Source: Rhodocyclaceae bacterium (GTDB lineage Bacteria > Pseudomonadota > Gammaproteobacteria > Burkholderiales > Rhodocyclaceae). Taken from it: 64,000 nucleotides of DNA. The position numbers and the translations under genes were made by a program. Positions within the stretch are counted from its first letter, which is position 1, and the number at the start of each line of letters is the position of its first letter. This document shows, one piece after another, positions 1 to 8,576 of this stretch. A model generated the notes under the pieces. That model searched no databases and had not been told where the DNA came from. It was given only the letters and a program-made list of their open reading frames with translations. Location: the NCBI GenBank assembly GCA_030824115.1, contig JAVBYI010000001.1:1-64000 (forward strand). Reading direction: 5' to 3'.

Positions 1-314
1 CACGTTGATCACTCCAATTGCCCCTGCTCACAAATTGAGCAAGGTTAGCTAATCGAGGTGGGTCAGTTTTGGATAAGAATTTCCTGAAAAAGTGGGTCAG
101 TTGTGAACGGCCGTCAACAATGTAGTCCTTCTCAAGGAGGGACTCAAATCCAATGAGGCATCTGTTTTTGGTGCTGGCGAAGTTACCCGTCACGCACAGG
201 TAATTCTTTGGGATCTTCCTGACTGGCATTTGACCACCCCCAATATTCCAATCGAGTGTCCATATTGCCAAAATAGTCCGAGCGACTTCTAGCCCAAATA
301 TCAATAACTCATAT
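1..314. other. Left-edge AT-rich stretch without a gene; possible insertion-sequence remnant
   Basis: No convincing reading frame is present. The base composition is clearly more AT-rich than the region after about 370. Two direct copies of GTGGGTCAGTT lie at 58-68 and 92-102, followed by a short GC-rich tail (about 107-117). Closely spaced direct repeats of this kind resemble the multiple terminal repeats of IS21-like elements, but no transposase gene is in view, so this is only a suggestion. The stretch runs directly into the nucleotide cyclase gene, whose N-terminus appears damaged. Confidence 0.3.
58..102. repeat. Pair of direct repeats GTGGGTCAGTT, 34 bp apart
   Basis: Identical 11-base copies start at 58 and 92. 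They look like repeated transposase-binding sites at an insertion-sequence end. No partner end or transposase lies inside the window, so assignment to a family is a guess. Confidence 0.35.
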
Positions 315-989
315 ATGGAATCGCCATACAATAGGCAATTCTGCGAAGTACTTATCTATTTCACACGGCGCCTTATGACTTTCGCCCGCAATGTTGGCCT
401 CAGTGCCTCGGAAGACCGCCTCGAAATGCTCATTGCCGAACGTCTGCGCCCCAACGCCGACAAGGCCCGGATCGATGCGCGCATCTGGGATTTATTCGGC
501 GAGGAGTGGGCGGTGATGTTTACCGACCTGTCCGGCTTTTCCAGTGGGGTCGCCTCGTTCGGCATCATCCACTTCCTGCAAATCATCTATGAATCGCAGC
601 GCCTGCTGATTCCCTGCATCGACCAGCATGACGGCATCCTGCTAAAACTGGAGGGCGACAGCATGCTGGTGATCTTCCGCAATGTCGCCAAAGCGATCGA
701 TTGCGCACGAGCGATGCAGAAAACCTGTCAGGACTACAGCGCAACGCGCGAGGCGACCGAGCAGGTGCGCCTGTGTGTCGGCCTGGGCTTTGGTCGCGTG
801 TTGCGCATCGGCGACCGCGACGTCTTCGGCAGCGAGGTGAATGCCGCAGCCAAGCTCGGCGAGGATATTGCCAAGGCGGGAGACATCCTTGTCACGGAAG
901 CGGTACGCGATGCCACCGCGGCTACCCACGCCTTTGCACCAATCGACCAGGTTCCGCCGGGCGCGAGTGCCGCATTTCGCCTTCTGTGA
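315..989 (+). CDS. Class III adenylate/guanylate cyclase domain protein, N-terminus uncertain
   Basis: This is a soluble protein with one class III nucleotide cyclase catalytic domain. VMFTDLSGFS supplies the first metal-binding Asp, LEGDSMLVIF the second conserved acidic segment, and DVFGSEVNAAAKLGEDI the late VNxAAxL-type motif. It would make a cyclic nucleotide from ATP or GTP. The first roughly 20 residues do not look like the family and lie in the AT-rich flank. An internal ATG at 375 is an alternative start, and neither has a clear ribosome binding site. The coding signal begins near 370, so the gene may have lost its native 5' end through an insertion. Cyclase identity is secure, the start is not. 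Confidence 0.7.
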   Translation: MESPYNRQFCEVLIYFTRRLMTFARNVGLSASEDRLEMLIAERLRPNADKARIDARIWDLFGEEWAVMFTDLSGFSSGVASFGIIHFLQIIYESQRLLIPCIDQHDGILLKLEGDSMLVIFRNVAKAIDCARAMQKTCQDYSATREATEQVRLCVGLGFGRVLRIGDRDVFGSEVNAAAKLGEDIAKAGDILVTEAVRDATAATHAFAPIDQVPPGASAAFRLL

Positions 990-1091
990 TCCAGCGACGC
1001 CGCCATCTCGCCGTGCACCAATAGCCCATTCCCGATTATTTCAATCGGGAATACAATCGACGCACCATAACAATCCACCGAGGAGAGAACC

Positions 1092-1517
1092 ATGATGCGC
1101 CGAGCTTTTATTGCCACCATCCTTGCCGCTGCCACCTTGCTGTTGACTGCCCCGCCGTCTCTCGCCCAGGCGGCCAAACAGGGCGTCGTGGTGCAGGTCA
1201 GCGACGACAGCGAAACCAACTGGAATCAAGCCATCAACGTCGTACGCAACATCCAGAACGCCTATGGCAAGGACAAGGTCGATGTCGAGCTGGTGGTATT
1301 CGGCAATGGCGCCGGTCTGCTCAAGTTCGATTCATCACTGGCCGGGCGGATCGACGATACGCTCGCCAATGGCGCACAAGTCGTGATGTGCGAAAACTCG
1401 ATGAAGGCCCGCAAGCTCACGCCTGCGGACATGCACGCCAAGATCGGTTATGTGAAAGCCGGCGTGGTGGAAATCATCGAACGGCAGAAACAGGGCTGGG
1501 CCGTCATTCGCCCCTGA
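1092..1517 (+). CDS. Periplasmic DsrE/DsrF-like protein
   Basis: This 141-residue protein has a clear signal peptide (hydrophobic core ILAAATLLLTA, cleavage near SLAQA). A DsrE-like fold follows: QVSDDSETNWNQAINVVRNIQNAYG, VDVELVVFGNGAGLL, and CENSMKARKLTPADM with the single Cys found in many members. Such proteins are thought to bind or relay sulfane sulfur, and the exported versions are poorly characterised. GAGGAGAG just upstream is a good ribosome binding site and fixes the start. It stands alone, convergent with the next gene. The exact function is unknown. The sulfur genes at 31-36 kb make a sulfur role plausible. Confidence 0.75.
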   Translation: MMRRAFIATILAAATLLLTAPPSLAQAAKQGVVVQVSDDSETNWNQAINVVRNIQNAYGKDKVDVELVVFGNGAGLLKFDSSLAGRIDDTLANGAQVVMCENSMKARKLTPADMHAKIGYVKAGVVEIIERQKQGWAVIRP

Positions 1518-1529
1518 CGACCGGACTTT

Positions 1530-2054
1530 TTAGCGCGCCGCGCGCTGGGCGAAGCATTTGTCCAGCGCGTCGATGGACTTGACCGTATTCTGGCCGCTTA
1601 AGTCGCACTCGCCCTGCGGATTGGGCAAATAGACCTGCTTGCCGTTATCCACTGTCTCACGGTATTTCTCGTCGGAGATGCCCACCGGGACGGGCTTTTC
1701 CTGAGCGGTCGGAGTCGCCATGCCGGTGGAGCCACCGCCACCACGCGTACGATCATTCGCCAGATCGCGTCCTCCCTTGAAGCTCACCGCTGCACCCCGT
1801 CCGGGATGATCCGGCCAATCGATTACATTCGATGATGGAATCCGCGTGCGGGCATTATTGTAGGCGGGCGGTGGCGGCGTGCTCGCATCGATAAACACCG
1901 CCTGTGGCTTTCTGTCCCCCTTGTCGAAATAGTTCGCCACAAAGAAGATGAAGGCCATTGATCCGCCCACGAGCGCCACCAACCCGGTGGTTATGCCGAG
2001 CATACGCAACAGGGAACGCCACCAAGGCTGTTCGACGTCGGTTTCGGAATTCAT
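1530..2054 (-). CDS. Hypothetical single-pass membrane protein
   Basis: This is a 174-residue protein. Residues about 17-40 form one strong membrane segment (GLVALVGGSMAFIFFVANYF) and the remainder should be periplasmic. The soluble part is Pro/Gly-rich and low complexity (STPPPPAYN, TRGGGGSTG), ending in a small segment with two Cys (GECDL and DKCF) that could form a disulfide. I recognise no domain. It converges with the DsrE-like gene and lies just downstream of ahpF in the same direction, separated by a dispersed repeat copy. Confidence 0.6.
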   Translation of the reverse strand: MNSETDVEQPWWRSLLRMLGITTGLVALVGGSMAFIFFVANYFDKGDRKPQAVFIDASTPPPPAYNNARTRIPSSNVIDWPDHPGRGAAVSFKGGRDLANDRTRGGGGSTGMATPTAQEKPVPVGISDEKYRETVDNGKQVYLPNPQGECDLSGQNTVKSIDALDKCFAQRAAR

Positions 2055-2087
2055 GCCAACATAATACCGGTTTGGACGGCAAATGGT

Positions 2088-2107
2088 GCCGTCCCGCCAG
2101 CGCCGAT
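2088..2107 (-). repeat. Dispersed 20-bp element, short form, copy 1
   Basis: Reads ATCGGCGCTGGCGGGACGGC on the minus strand, one mismatch from the core. It starts 2 bp after the ahpF stop codon. Confidence 0.8.
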
Positions 2108-2109
2108 AT

Positions 2110-3663
2110 TTACTTTTCTGACGTACGAATCAAATGGTCAAACGCGCTCAATGACGCCTTCGCGCCCTCACCCATCGCGATGATGATCTGCTTGTAAGGC
2201 ACCGTGGTGCAATCACCCGCCGCAAACACGCCCGGTACGGAGGTATGGCACTTGGCATCCACCTCAATTTCACCGTACTTGGTTAGATTCAAGGTGCCCT
2301 TGAGGAAATCGGTGTTGGGCAGCAAACCGATCTGCACGAAGATCCCTTCCAGTTCAATGCGCTGGCTTGCGTTGGTCGTACGGTCGGTATAGACGAGACC
2401 GTTCACCTTATTGCCGTCACCGCTCACTTCGGTAGACATGGCGCTCTTGATGATCGTCACGTTCGGCAGACTGGCAAGCTTTTGCTGCAGCACAGCATCG
2501 GCACGCAGGGTGTCAGCAAATTCGAGCAGGGTGACATGGGACACGATGCCGGCCAGATCGATCGCCGCCTCGACACCCGAGTTGCCGCCGCCGATCACCG
2601 CCACGCGCTTGCCCTTGAACAGCGGGCCGTCGCAGTGCGGGCAGTAGGCCACGCCCTTGCCGCGATAGTGATTTTCGCCGGGCACATTCATTTCGCGCCA
2701 GCGCGCACCGGTCGCAAGGATGATGTTTCTTGCCTTGAGCGAACCGCCACCGGCCATCTTCACCTCATGCAATTTTTCGCCGGGCACGAGCGACTCGACA
2801 CGCTGCATGTTCATGATGTCGACGCCGTATTCCTTGACATGCTCTTCCAGCGCCGACGCCAGACGCGGGCCTTCGGTATGGGTGACGGAAATGAAGTTCT
2901 CGATGGCGAGGGTATCGAGCACCTGACCGCCAAAGCGCTCAGCCACCACGCCAGTGCGGATACCCTTGCGCGCTGCGTAAATGGCGGCGGCTGCACCGGC
3001 CGGACCACCGCCGACGACGAGTACATCGAACGGTTCTTTGGCATCGAGCTTGGCCGCCATGTCGGCACTCGCGCCGGTGTCCACCTTGGCGAGAATTTCT
3101 TCGAGGCTGCTGCGGCCCTGACCAAAATGTTCGCCATTCAGGAACACCATCGGCACGGCCAGCACGTTCTTCGACTCAACCTCGGCACGGAACAACGAGC
3201 CGTCGATCATCGTGCTGGTGATGCCGGGATTCAGCACCGCCATCAGGTTGAGCGCCTGGATCACATCCGGGCAGTTGTGGCAGTCGAGCGAGACATAGGT
3301 TTCAAAGGCAAGCTGTCCCTTGAGTCCCTTGATGCGGGCGATGGTCTCGGCCTCCACCTTGGGCGGATAGCCACCGCTTTGCAACAGGGCGAGAATCAGC
3401 GAGGTGAACTCGTGGCCCATCGGGATGCCGGCAAAACGGATGCGTGGCGCGGCACCGGGAGCGCCGACGCTGAAGGAGGGACGACGGGCATCGTTGCCAT
3501 CAAAACGCATGCTGATCTTGTCTGACAAACCCGCCAGATCTTCCAGCAGGCCGCGCATTTCCTGCGCGCTCTTGCCCTCATCCAGCGTGGCCACCACCTC
3601 GATCGGGGTCACCAGCTTTTCGAGATATGCACGTACCTGGGCTTTTGTATTGTCGTCAAGCAT
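2110..3663 (-). CDS. ahpF: Alkyl hydroperoxide reductase subunit F (NADH:peroxiredoxin oxidoreductase)
   Basis: This flavoprotein passes electrons from NADH to AhpC. The ATG at 3663 gives 517 residues, close to the family length of about 520. It has an AGGAG site upstream and is preferred over the TTG at 3684. In order: an N-terminal double thioredoxin-fold domain with the CHNCP redox pair, a FAD-binding [17 protein letters not shown] segment, the catalytic CPHCDGP disulfide, the NAD-binding [15 protein letters not shown] segment, and the C-terminal [14 protein letters not shown] motif. It follows ahpC in the same direction with a hairpin between them. Everything needed for activity appears intact. 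Confidence 0.96.
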   Translation of the reverse strand: MLDDNTKAQVRAYLEKLVTPIEVVATLDEGKSAQEMRGLLEDLAGLSDKISMRFDGNDARRPSFSVGAPGAAPRIRFAGIPMGHEFTSLILALLQSGGYPPKVEAETIARIKGLKGQLAFETYVSLDCHNCPDVIQALNLMAVLNPGITSTMIDGSLFRAEVESKNVLAVPMVFLNGEHFGQGRSSLEEILAKVDTGASADMAAKLDAKEPFDVLVVGGGPAGAAAAIYAARKGIRTGVVAERFGGQVLDTLAIENFISVTHTEGPRLASALEEHVKEYGVDIMNMQRVESLVPGEKLHEVKMAGGGSLKARNIILATGARWREMNVPGENHYRGKGVAYCPHCDGPLFKGKRVAVIGGGNSGVEAAIDLAGIVSHVTLLEFADTLRADAVLQQKLASLPNVTIIKSAMSTEVSGDGNKVNGLVYTDRTTNASQRIELEGIFVQIGLLPNTDFLKGTLNLTKYGEIEVDAKCHTSVPGVFAAGDCTTVPYKQIIIAMGEGAKASLSAFDHLIRTSEK

Positions 3664-3710
3664 CGCCAACTCCTTAGTAATCAATTTTCACTATCGTCTG
3701 GGTCAAATAA

Positions 3711-3740
3711 GGGGCACCCTCGCGAGTGCCCCTGCTTTTT
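3711..3740 (-). terminator. Hairpin between ahpC and ahpF (attenuator-like)
   Basis: GGGGCAC (3711-3717) pairs perfectly with GTGCCCC (3726-3732) around an 8-base loop. T-rich sequence lies on both sides, so it could act in either direction. On the ahpC-to-ahpF transcript it may stop part of transcription and keep ahpC mRNA more abundant than ahpF. Confidence 0.65.
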
Positions 3741-3769
3741 ACGCTCTGTTGGGATTGGAGGTGTTGTTA

Positions 3770-4333
3770 TTAGATTTTGCCAACCAGGTCGAGGGAAGGC
3801 TTGAGGGTGGCAGCGCCTTCCTTCCACTTGGCGGGACAGACTTCGCCCGGGTGCGAAGCCACATACTGGGCTGCCTTGACCTTGCGCAGCAGTTCAGATG
3901 CGTCACGACCGATACCCAGATCGTGCACTTCGCAAACCTTGATGACACCCTGCGGATCGACCAGGAAGGTACCGCGCAATGCCAAGCCAGCCTCCTCGAT
4001 CATCACGTCAAAGTTGCGGGTGATCGTGCCGGTGGGATCGCCGAGCATCGGGTACTTGATCTTCTTGATGGTCTCGGAAGCATCGGCCCAGGCCTTGTGG
4101 GTGAAGTGGGTGTCGGTCGACACGCCATATACCTCGACGCCAATCTTCTGGAACTCGCCATACAGGTCGGCCATGTCGCCCAGTTCGGTCGGGCAGACGA
4201 AGGTGAAGTCGGCCGGGTAGAAAAAGAACACGGACCACTTGCCCTTGACGGCGGCTTCGGTCACTTCGAAGAATTTGCCATTCTGATAAGCCTGCGCCTT
4301 GAACGGCTTGATTTCGGTATTGATGAGAGACAT
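3770..4333 (-). CDS. ahpC: Peroxiredoxin AhpC, 2-Cys type
   Basis: This 187-residue peroxiredoxin reduces hydrogen peroxide and organic hydroperoxides and is recycled by AhpF. The peroxidatic Cys is at about residue 47 in DFTFVCPTE. The resolving Cys is at about 166 in GEVCPAKW. The Thr and Pro of the active site are present. An AGGAG sequence sits 7-8 bases before the ATG. It is transcribed divergently from the dihaem peroxidase gene, and an OxyR-like site lies in the shared spacer at 4424-4460. The downstream partner is ahpF. Confidence 0.97.
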   Translation of the reverse strand: MSLINTEIKPFKAQAYQNGKFFEVTEAAVKGKWSVFFFYPADFTFVCPTELGDMADLYGEFQKIGVEVYGVSTDTHFTHKAWADASETIKKIKYPMLGDPTGTITRNFDVMIEEAGLALRGTFLVDPQGVIKVCEVHDLGIGRDASELLRKVKAAQYVASHPGEVCPAKWKEGAATLKPSLDLVGKI

Positions 4334-4423
4334 GCGTTTTCTCCTGATGATTTGAGGGTCTGCGGTTCAAAAGTTTTTCAACAGCACGGGGCGTATCTTA
4401 TGCGTGCCGAAAATATGTTTCCA

Positions 4424-4460
4424 ATTGATTGCTACGATGCATGCAATAGCGGTTGCCTAT
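4424..4460. promoter_or_regulatory. Predicted OxyR binding site upstream of ahpC
   Basis: On the plus strand the tetranucleotides ATTG, CGAT, ATAG and CTAT are each separated by exactly 7 bases. This is the spacing of the classical OxyR motif (ATAG-N7-CTAT-N7-ATAG-N7-CTAT). The right half matches fully and the left half is degenerate. The site lies between ahpC and the divergent dihaem peroxidase, so it could serve either gene. An oxyR gene is present at 29462. Confidence 0.7.
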
Positions 4461-4537
4461 CGTCCATTGCGCTTGGCTGATATTAGCGCCGATAAATGAA
4501 GCCGGTATGAACTGGGCAGCCGGCCTAAAATAGACAC

Positions 4538-5566
4538 ATGAACACACGGGTTATACCCATTCTCCTGGCGTTGCTGGCCGCCGTGGCCGTCATGGTCACC
4601 TTGTTGTGGCCAGGATATCAATCCGCACCCCCCGCCAGTCCAGCATTCGCCCGCACCCTGGCTGATCCTGCGCACGGCCGTGAGGCGCTGCAGCCCTTGC
4701 CGCCCGTGCCCGTGTTATCGCCTGAGAAAGTCGCCTTGGGCGAGCGCCTGTTCTTCGACAAGCGACTCTCGAAAGACAATTCGATCGCCTGCGCCAGTTG
4801 CCATGACTTCACCCGGGGAGGGAGCGACCGCCTGCCGGTTTCGATCGGCGTCGACGGCAAGCATGGCCCGATCAACGCGCCCACCGTCTTCAATGCCGCC
4901 TTGAATTTCGTGCAGTTCTGGGATGGCCGTGCCGCCAGCCTTGAGGAGCAGGCCGCAGGGCCAGTGCACAATCCGCTCGAAATGGCGTCGAACTGGGCTG
5001 AAGTCCTGCCCAAGCTGCGCAGCGATGCCGGTTATCGCGATGCCTTCCAGCGCCTTTATCCACAACAGGGCATGCGTGGCGAGACTATCGTCGATGCCAT
5101 CGCAACTTACGAACGCACGCTGATCACCACCAACAGCCGCTTCGATCGCTTCCTGCAAGGCGAAGCGACCGCCCTCAGCGCACTGGAGCAGAACGGTTAT
5201 CAGCGTTTCCTCGACTATGGCTGTGCCAGTTGTCACCAGGGTGCACTGCTCGGCGGCAACATGTATCAGCGCTTTGGCGTAATGGGTGACTACTTCGCGG
5301 GACGCAGCCCAAACGGGGCCGACCTCGGGCGCTTCAACGTCACTGGCCGCACGGAAGACCGCCATGTCTTCAAAGTACCCGGCCTGCGCAATGTCGCCGT
5401 CACCGGACCCTATTTCCACGACGCCTCGGCGAGTTCGCTGGAAGAGGCCGTCATCATCATGGGGCGCTACCAGCTTGGTCGTGATTTATCCGGCGCAGAT
5501 GTGGCGTCAATCAGCGCCTTTCTGCGTACCCTCACCGGCGAATGGCAAGGTCGTCTGCTGGAATGA
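4538..5566 (+). CDS. Dihaem cytochrome c peroxidase / MauG-family protein
   Basis: This 342-residue protein has an N-terminal hydrophobic segment (ILLALLAAVAVMVTLLWPG) that exports or anchors it in the periplasm. It carries two haem c motifs: CASCH at about residue 87, followed by the family sequence FTRGGSDRLPVSIGVDGKHGPINAPTVFNAA in part, and CASCH near residue 229. Members reduce hydrogen peroxide with electrons from c-type cytochromes or, as in MauG, oxidise proteins. It is a paralogue of the peroxidase at 28308. Its stop overlaps the start of the downstream GGDEF/EAL gene (ATGA), which indicates translational coupling. The upstream OxyR-like site fits a peroxide role. Confidence 0.9.
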   Translation: MNTRVIPILLALLAAVAVMVTLLWPGYQSAPPASPAFARTLADPAHGREALQPLPPVPVLSPEKVALGERLFFDKRLSKDNSIACASCHDFTRGGSDRLPVSIGVDGKHGPINAPTVFNAALNFVQFWDGRAASLEEQAAGPVHNPLEMASNWAEVLPKLRSDAGYRDAFQRLYPQQGMRGETIVDAIATYERTLITTNSRFDRFLQGEATALSALEQNGYQRFLDYGCASCHQGALLGGNMYQRFGVMGDYFAGRSPNGADLGRFNVTGRTEDRHVFKVPGLRNVAVTGPYFHDASASSLEEAVIIMGRYQLGRDLSGADVASISAFLRTLTGEWQGRLLE

Positions 5567-8562
5567 ACGATCCGACATCCCAAAATATTTCCTACCGCTG
5601 GCTGTTCGCGATTGGCGCGGGCGTCGTGCTGTTCTTCGTTGCCCTGGCCGCGCTTTACCAGCGCGCCGAAATGGTCAGTCCCGAGCAGCACTTTGCCTAT
5701 ACGCAAAGCTTGCGCGACCTGCGCGAAATCGACACCCGTATCGAGAGCGAGCTGCTCGCCAATCGCCTCGAACTCTCGCGCAATTACGATGCCCTGACCC
5801 GCCACACCCTCGACGCCACAGGCCTCGGCACCCAGATACTCGCCACCCCCACCTTCCTGGCGGACAGTGACCGCGAGACGGTTCAGTCGGCCGCGCGTGC
5901 CTTGCAGGTCAGCCTGGCAGACAAGGGCGACCTGGTCGATCGCTTCAAGCGCCACGATGCCGTGCTGCGTAACTCGCTGGCTTACTTCCCGGTCGAGGCA
6001 GCCGATTTTCTTGACCATGAAAATGGCTTCAGCGGCGCGGGGCGTTTGGCGGTGGATCGCTATGTCCGTGCCGTGCTGGCTTTTGCCCGCGCCCCCAGTG
6101 ATGCGGGGCACGACACGGTTACCCGTGCCCAGGCGACGCTGGACAAGCCCGGCTTGACGTCCGTTCAACGCCTGCGTCTCAACAACCTGCGCCAGCATGG
6201 CGACGTGATCGTGGCGCACCTCTCCGATCTCGACCAGCTGATTGAGGACATTTTCACGCTGAATACCAGCCAACAGATTGAGGCACTCAATCGTCAGTAC
6301 GCCACAGGTCATGTCCGGGCCCTCGCCACGGCTGACCGCTACCGCCGCCTGCTTTACGCGCTGGTCATCCTGCTGACCATTTACCTGGCGTGGACGTTTG
6401 CGCGCCTCGACCGCACACGGCGCTCACTCGAAGCGGCCCACCGCGAAGTCAGCAGCCGCTATACCGCACAGCTCGCCGCCGAAAAGCAGTTGAAGCTGCA
6501 TGCCACCGCCTTCCGCAGCGCCCACGACGGTATCACCCTGACCGATGCCGCCGGCAACATTCTTGATGTCAATCCGGCTTTCAGCCGCATCACTGGCTAT
6601 GAGCGCAGCGAAGTCATCGGTCGCAACCCGCGCGTGCTCAAGTCCGGTCGCCACGACCATGAGTTTTACGCAGCGATGTGGAAGAACATCAACGAATCCG
6701 GCAGCTGGCGCGGTGAAATCTGGAACCGCAACAAGTATGGCGAAATCTACCCCGAGCTGCTCTCGATCTCCGCCGTGCGCGATGAAAGTACCGGCCAACT
6801 CACCAACTACGTGGCCGTCTTTGCCGACATCGGGCGTCTCAAGGCACAGGAAAAGCAACTCACGCAGATGGCCTACTTCGACGCCCTCACCGAGCTGCCC
6901 AACCGTACCCTGCTGGCCGACCGCCTCGTCCAGGGCATCGCCCAGTCGCGCCGCAGCGAAACGCTGATGGCCATCTGCTATCTCGACCTCGACGGTTTCA
7001 AGCCAATCAACGACACTTGGGGCCACGATTTCGGCGACAAGGTGCTGATCGAAATCGCCAGCCGCCTCAAGGAAGCCCTGCGCGGCGGTGATACCGTGGC
7101 GCGTCTCGGCGGCGACGAATTTGTCCTGCTTCTGCTCGGCCTCGGCAGCGAGGATGAATGCATTGCGGCCGTCGAGCGCCTGCTCCTGGAAATCGCCAAG
7201 CCGCTGGGTTGCCTGCCCGAACCGTCGGCGGTCTCGGCCAGCATCGGCGTCACCCTGTTTCCGCTCGACGACGACGATCCCGACACGCTCATGCGCCATG
7301 CCGATCAGGCCATGTACCAAGCCAAGCAGAGCGGCAAGAATGGCTACCATCTCTTTGATGCCGAACAGGATCGTTCGGTGCGCACCCGCTTTGATCGGGT
7401 CGCCCGCATTCGTCAGGCGCTGGAAAACCACGAACTGCTGCTCTACTACCAGCCCAAGGTCAATATGCGCGAAGGCCGGGTGATCGGCGCCGAAGCGCTG
7501 ATTCGCTGGAATCACCCCGAGCGCGGCATCCTGCCACCGATCGAATTCCTGCCGCTGATCGAGGACGACGATCTGATCAAGCTGATCGGTGACTGGGTGA
7601 TCGAGACTGCACTGATCCAGCTCGAAGTCTGGCGCGCGATGGGTCTGGAATTGCAGGTCAGCGTCAACGTCGCCGGGCGCCAGTTGCAGGCACCGGAGTT
7701 CGTGGAAAAGCTCAAGGTGGCGCTGTTCCTCCACCCGACCGTGGCCCATCAGCTCGAGCTCGAAGTGTTGGAAACCGCAGCACTGGAAGATGTCGTCAAG
7801 ACCTCGCGCGTCATCGATGAATGTCGTGCGCTCGGCGTGCATTTTTCACTCGACGATTTTGGCACCGGCTATTCATCGCTCACCTATCTCAAGCGCCTGC
7901 CGGCCGAAACGATCAAGATCGATCAGAGTTTCGTGCGCGAAATCCTCAGCGATCACAACAACCTCGTCATCGTCCAGGGCGTCATCGGTCTGGCCAATGC
8001 GTTCCAGCGTCACATCATTGCCGAAGGCGTCGAAACCGCCGAGCATGGCCGCCTGCTGATGCAACTCAACTGTGACGAGGCTCAGGGTTACGGCATTGCC
8101 AAGCCGATGCCGAGCGAACAACTCGCCAACTGGGTCAAACACTGGCAACCCGACCCCAGTTGGCAAGGTGCCCGCGACCTTTACTGGGAAGACTTCGACT
8201 ACCCGATCATGATCGCCGAGGTAGAGCATCGCAACTGGGTGGCGCAGCTTGTGTACGCCATCAACGAGGGTTTACCGCCCCCCCAGCGGCATCTTGCCGA
8301 TCCGCAACATTGCCGCTTTGGCCTCTGGTATTACGGACGCAGCCGCAGTCGCCACACGGCCCAGCCCGCCTATGCCGCCATCGAGCGTCCCCACCGACGG
8401 GTGCATGAAGTGGCGCAGCGCATGGACGAACACTGGCGGGATGGTCATCTTGATGCGGCACGCGCACTGATTCCAGAACTGCTGACCGCCCGCGATCAGA
8501 CCTTGGATGCCTTGCGTGCGCTGCAACTCGCCGTCGCCGTGCGGCGCACGGACGACCGATGA
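5563..8562 (+). CDS. Membrane PAS-GGDEF-EAL protein with C-terminal CZB zinc domain
   Basis: This is a cyclic-di-GMP enzyme of about 999 residues. An N-terminal membrane helix precedes a helical periplasmic region resembling the DAHL sensor, a second membrane helix near residue 270, and a PAS domain (about 310-430). The GGDEF domain has an intact GGDEF near 516. The EAL domain has GAEALIRW near 642 and DDFGTGYSSL near 770. The C-terminal 110 residues (HRNW, CRFGLWYYG near 916, PHRRVHE) match the CZB zinc-binding fold seen in zinc-sensing chemoreceptors and diguanylate cyclases. Both catalytic motifs look intact. The start at 5563 overlaps the preceding stop. Zinc-controlled c-di-GMP turnover is an inference from domain order. 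Confidence 0.88.
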   Translation: MNDPTSQNISYRWLFAIGAGVVLFFVALAALYQRAEMVSPEQHFAYTQSLRDLREIDTRIESELLANRLELSRNYDALTRHTLDATGLGTQILATPTFLADSDRETVQSAARALQVSLADKGDLVDRFKRHDAVLRNSLAYFPVEAADFLDHENGFSGAGRLAVDRYVRAVLAFARAPSDAGHDTVTRAQATLDKPGLTSVQRLRLNNLRQHGDVIVAHLSDLDQLIEDIFTLNTSQQIEALNRQYATGHVRALATADRYRRLLYALVILLTIYLAWTFARLDRTRRSLEAAHREVSSRYTAQLAAEKQLKLHATAFRSAHDGITLTDAAGNILDVNPAFSRITGYERSEVIGRNPRVLKSGRHDHEFYAAMWKNINESGSWRGEIWNRNKYGEIYPELLSISAVRDESTGQLTNYVAVFADIGRLKAQEKQLTQMAYFDALTELPNRTLLADRLVQGIAQSRRSETLMAICYLDLDGFKPINDTWGHDFGDKVLIEIASRLKEALRGGDTVARLGGDEFVLLLLGLGSEDECIAAVERLLLEIAKPLGCLPEPSAVSASIGVTLFPLDDDDPDTLMRHADQAMYQAKQSGKNGYHLFDAEQDRSVRTRFDRVARIRQALENHELLLYYQPKVNMREGRVIGAEALIRWNHPERGILPPIEFLPLIEDDDLIKLIGDWVIETALIQLEVWRAMGLELQVSVNVAGRQLQAPEFVEKLKVALFLHPTVAHQLELEVLETAALEDVVKTSRVIDECRALGVHFSLDDFGTGYSSLTYLKRLPAETIKIDQSFVREILSDHNNLVIVQGVIGLANAFQRHIIAEGVETAEHGRLLMQLNCDEAQGYGIAKPMPSEQLANWVKHWQPDPSWQGARDLYWEDFDYPIMIAEVEHRNWVAQLVYAINEGLPPPQRHLADPQHCRFGLWYYGRSRSRHTAQPAYAAIERPHRRVHEVAQRMDEHWRDGHLDAARALIPELLTARDQTLDALRALQLAVAVRRTDDR

Positions 8563-8576
8563 TTGCAGTGCTGGGA

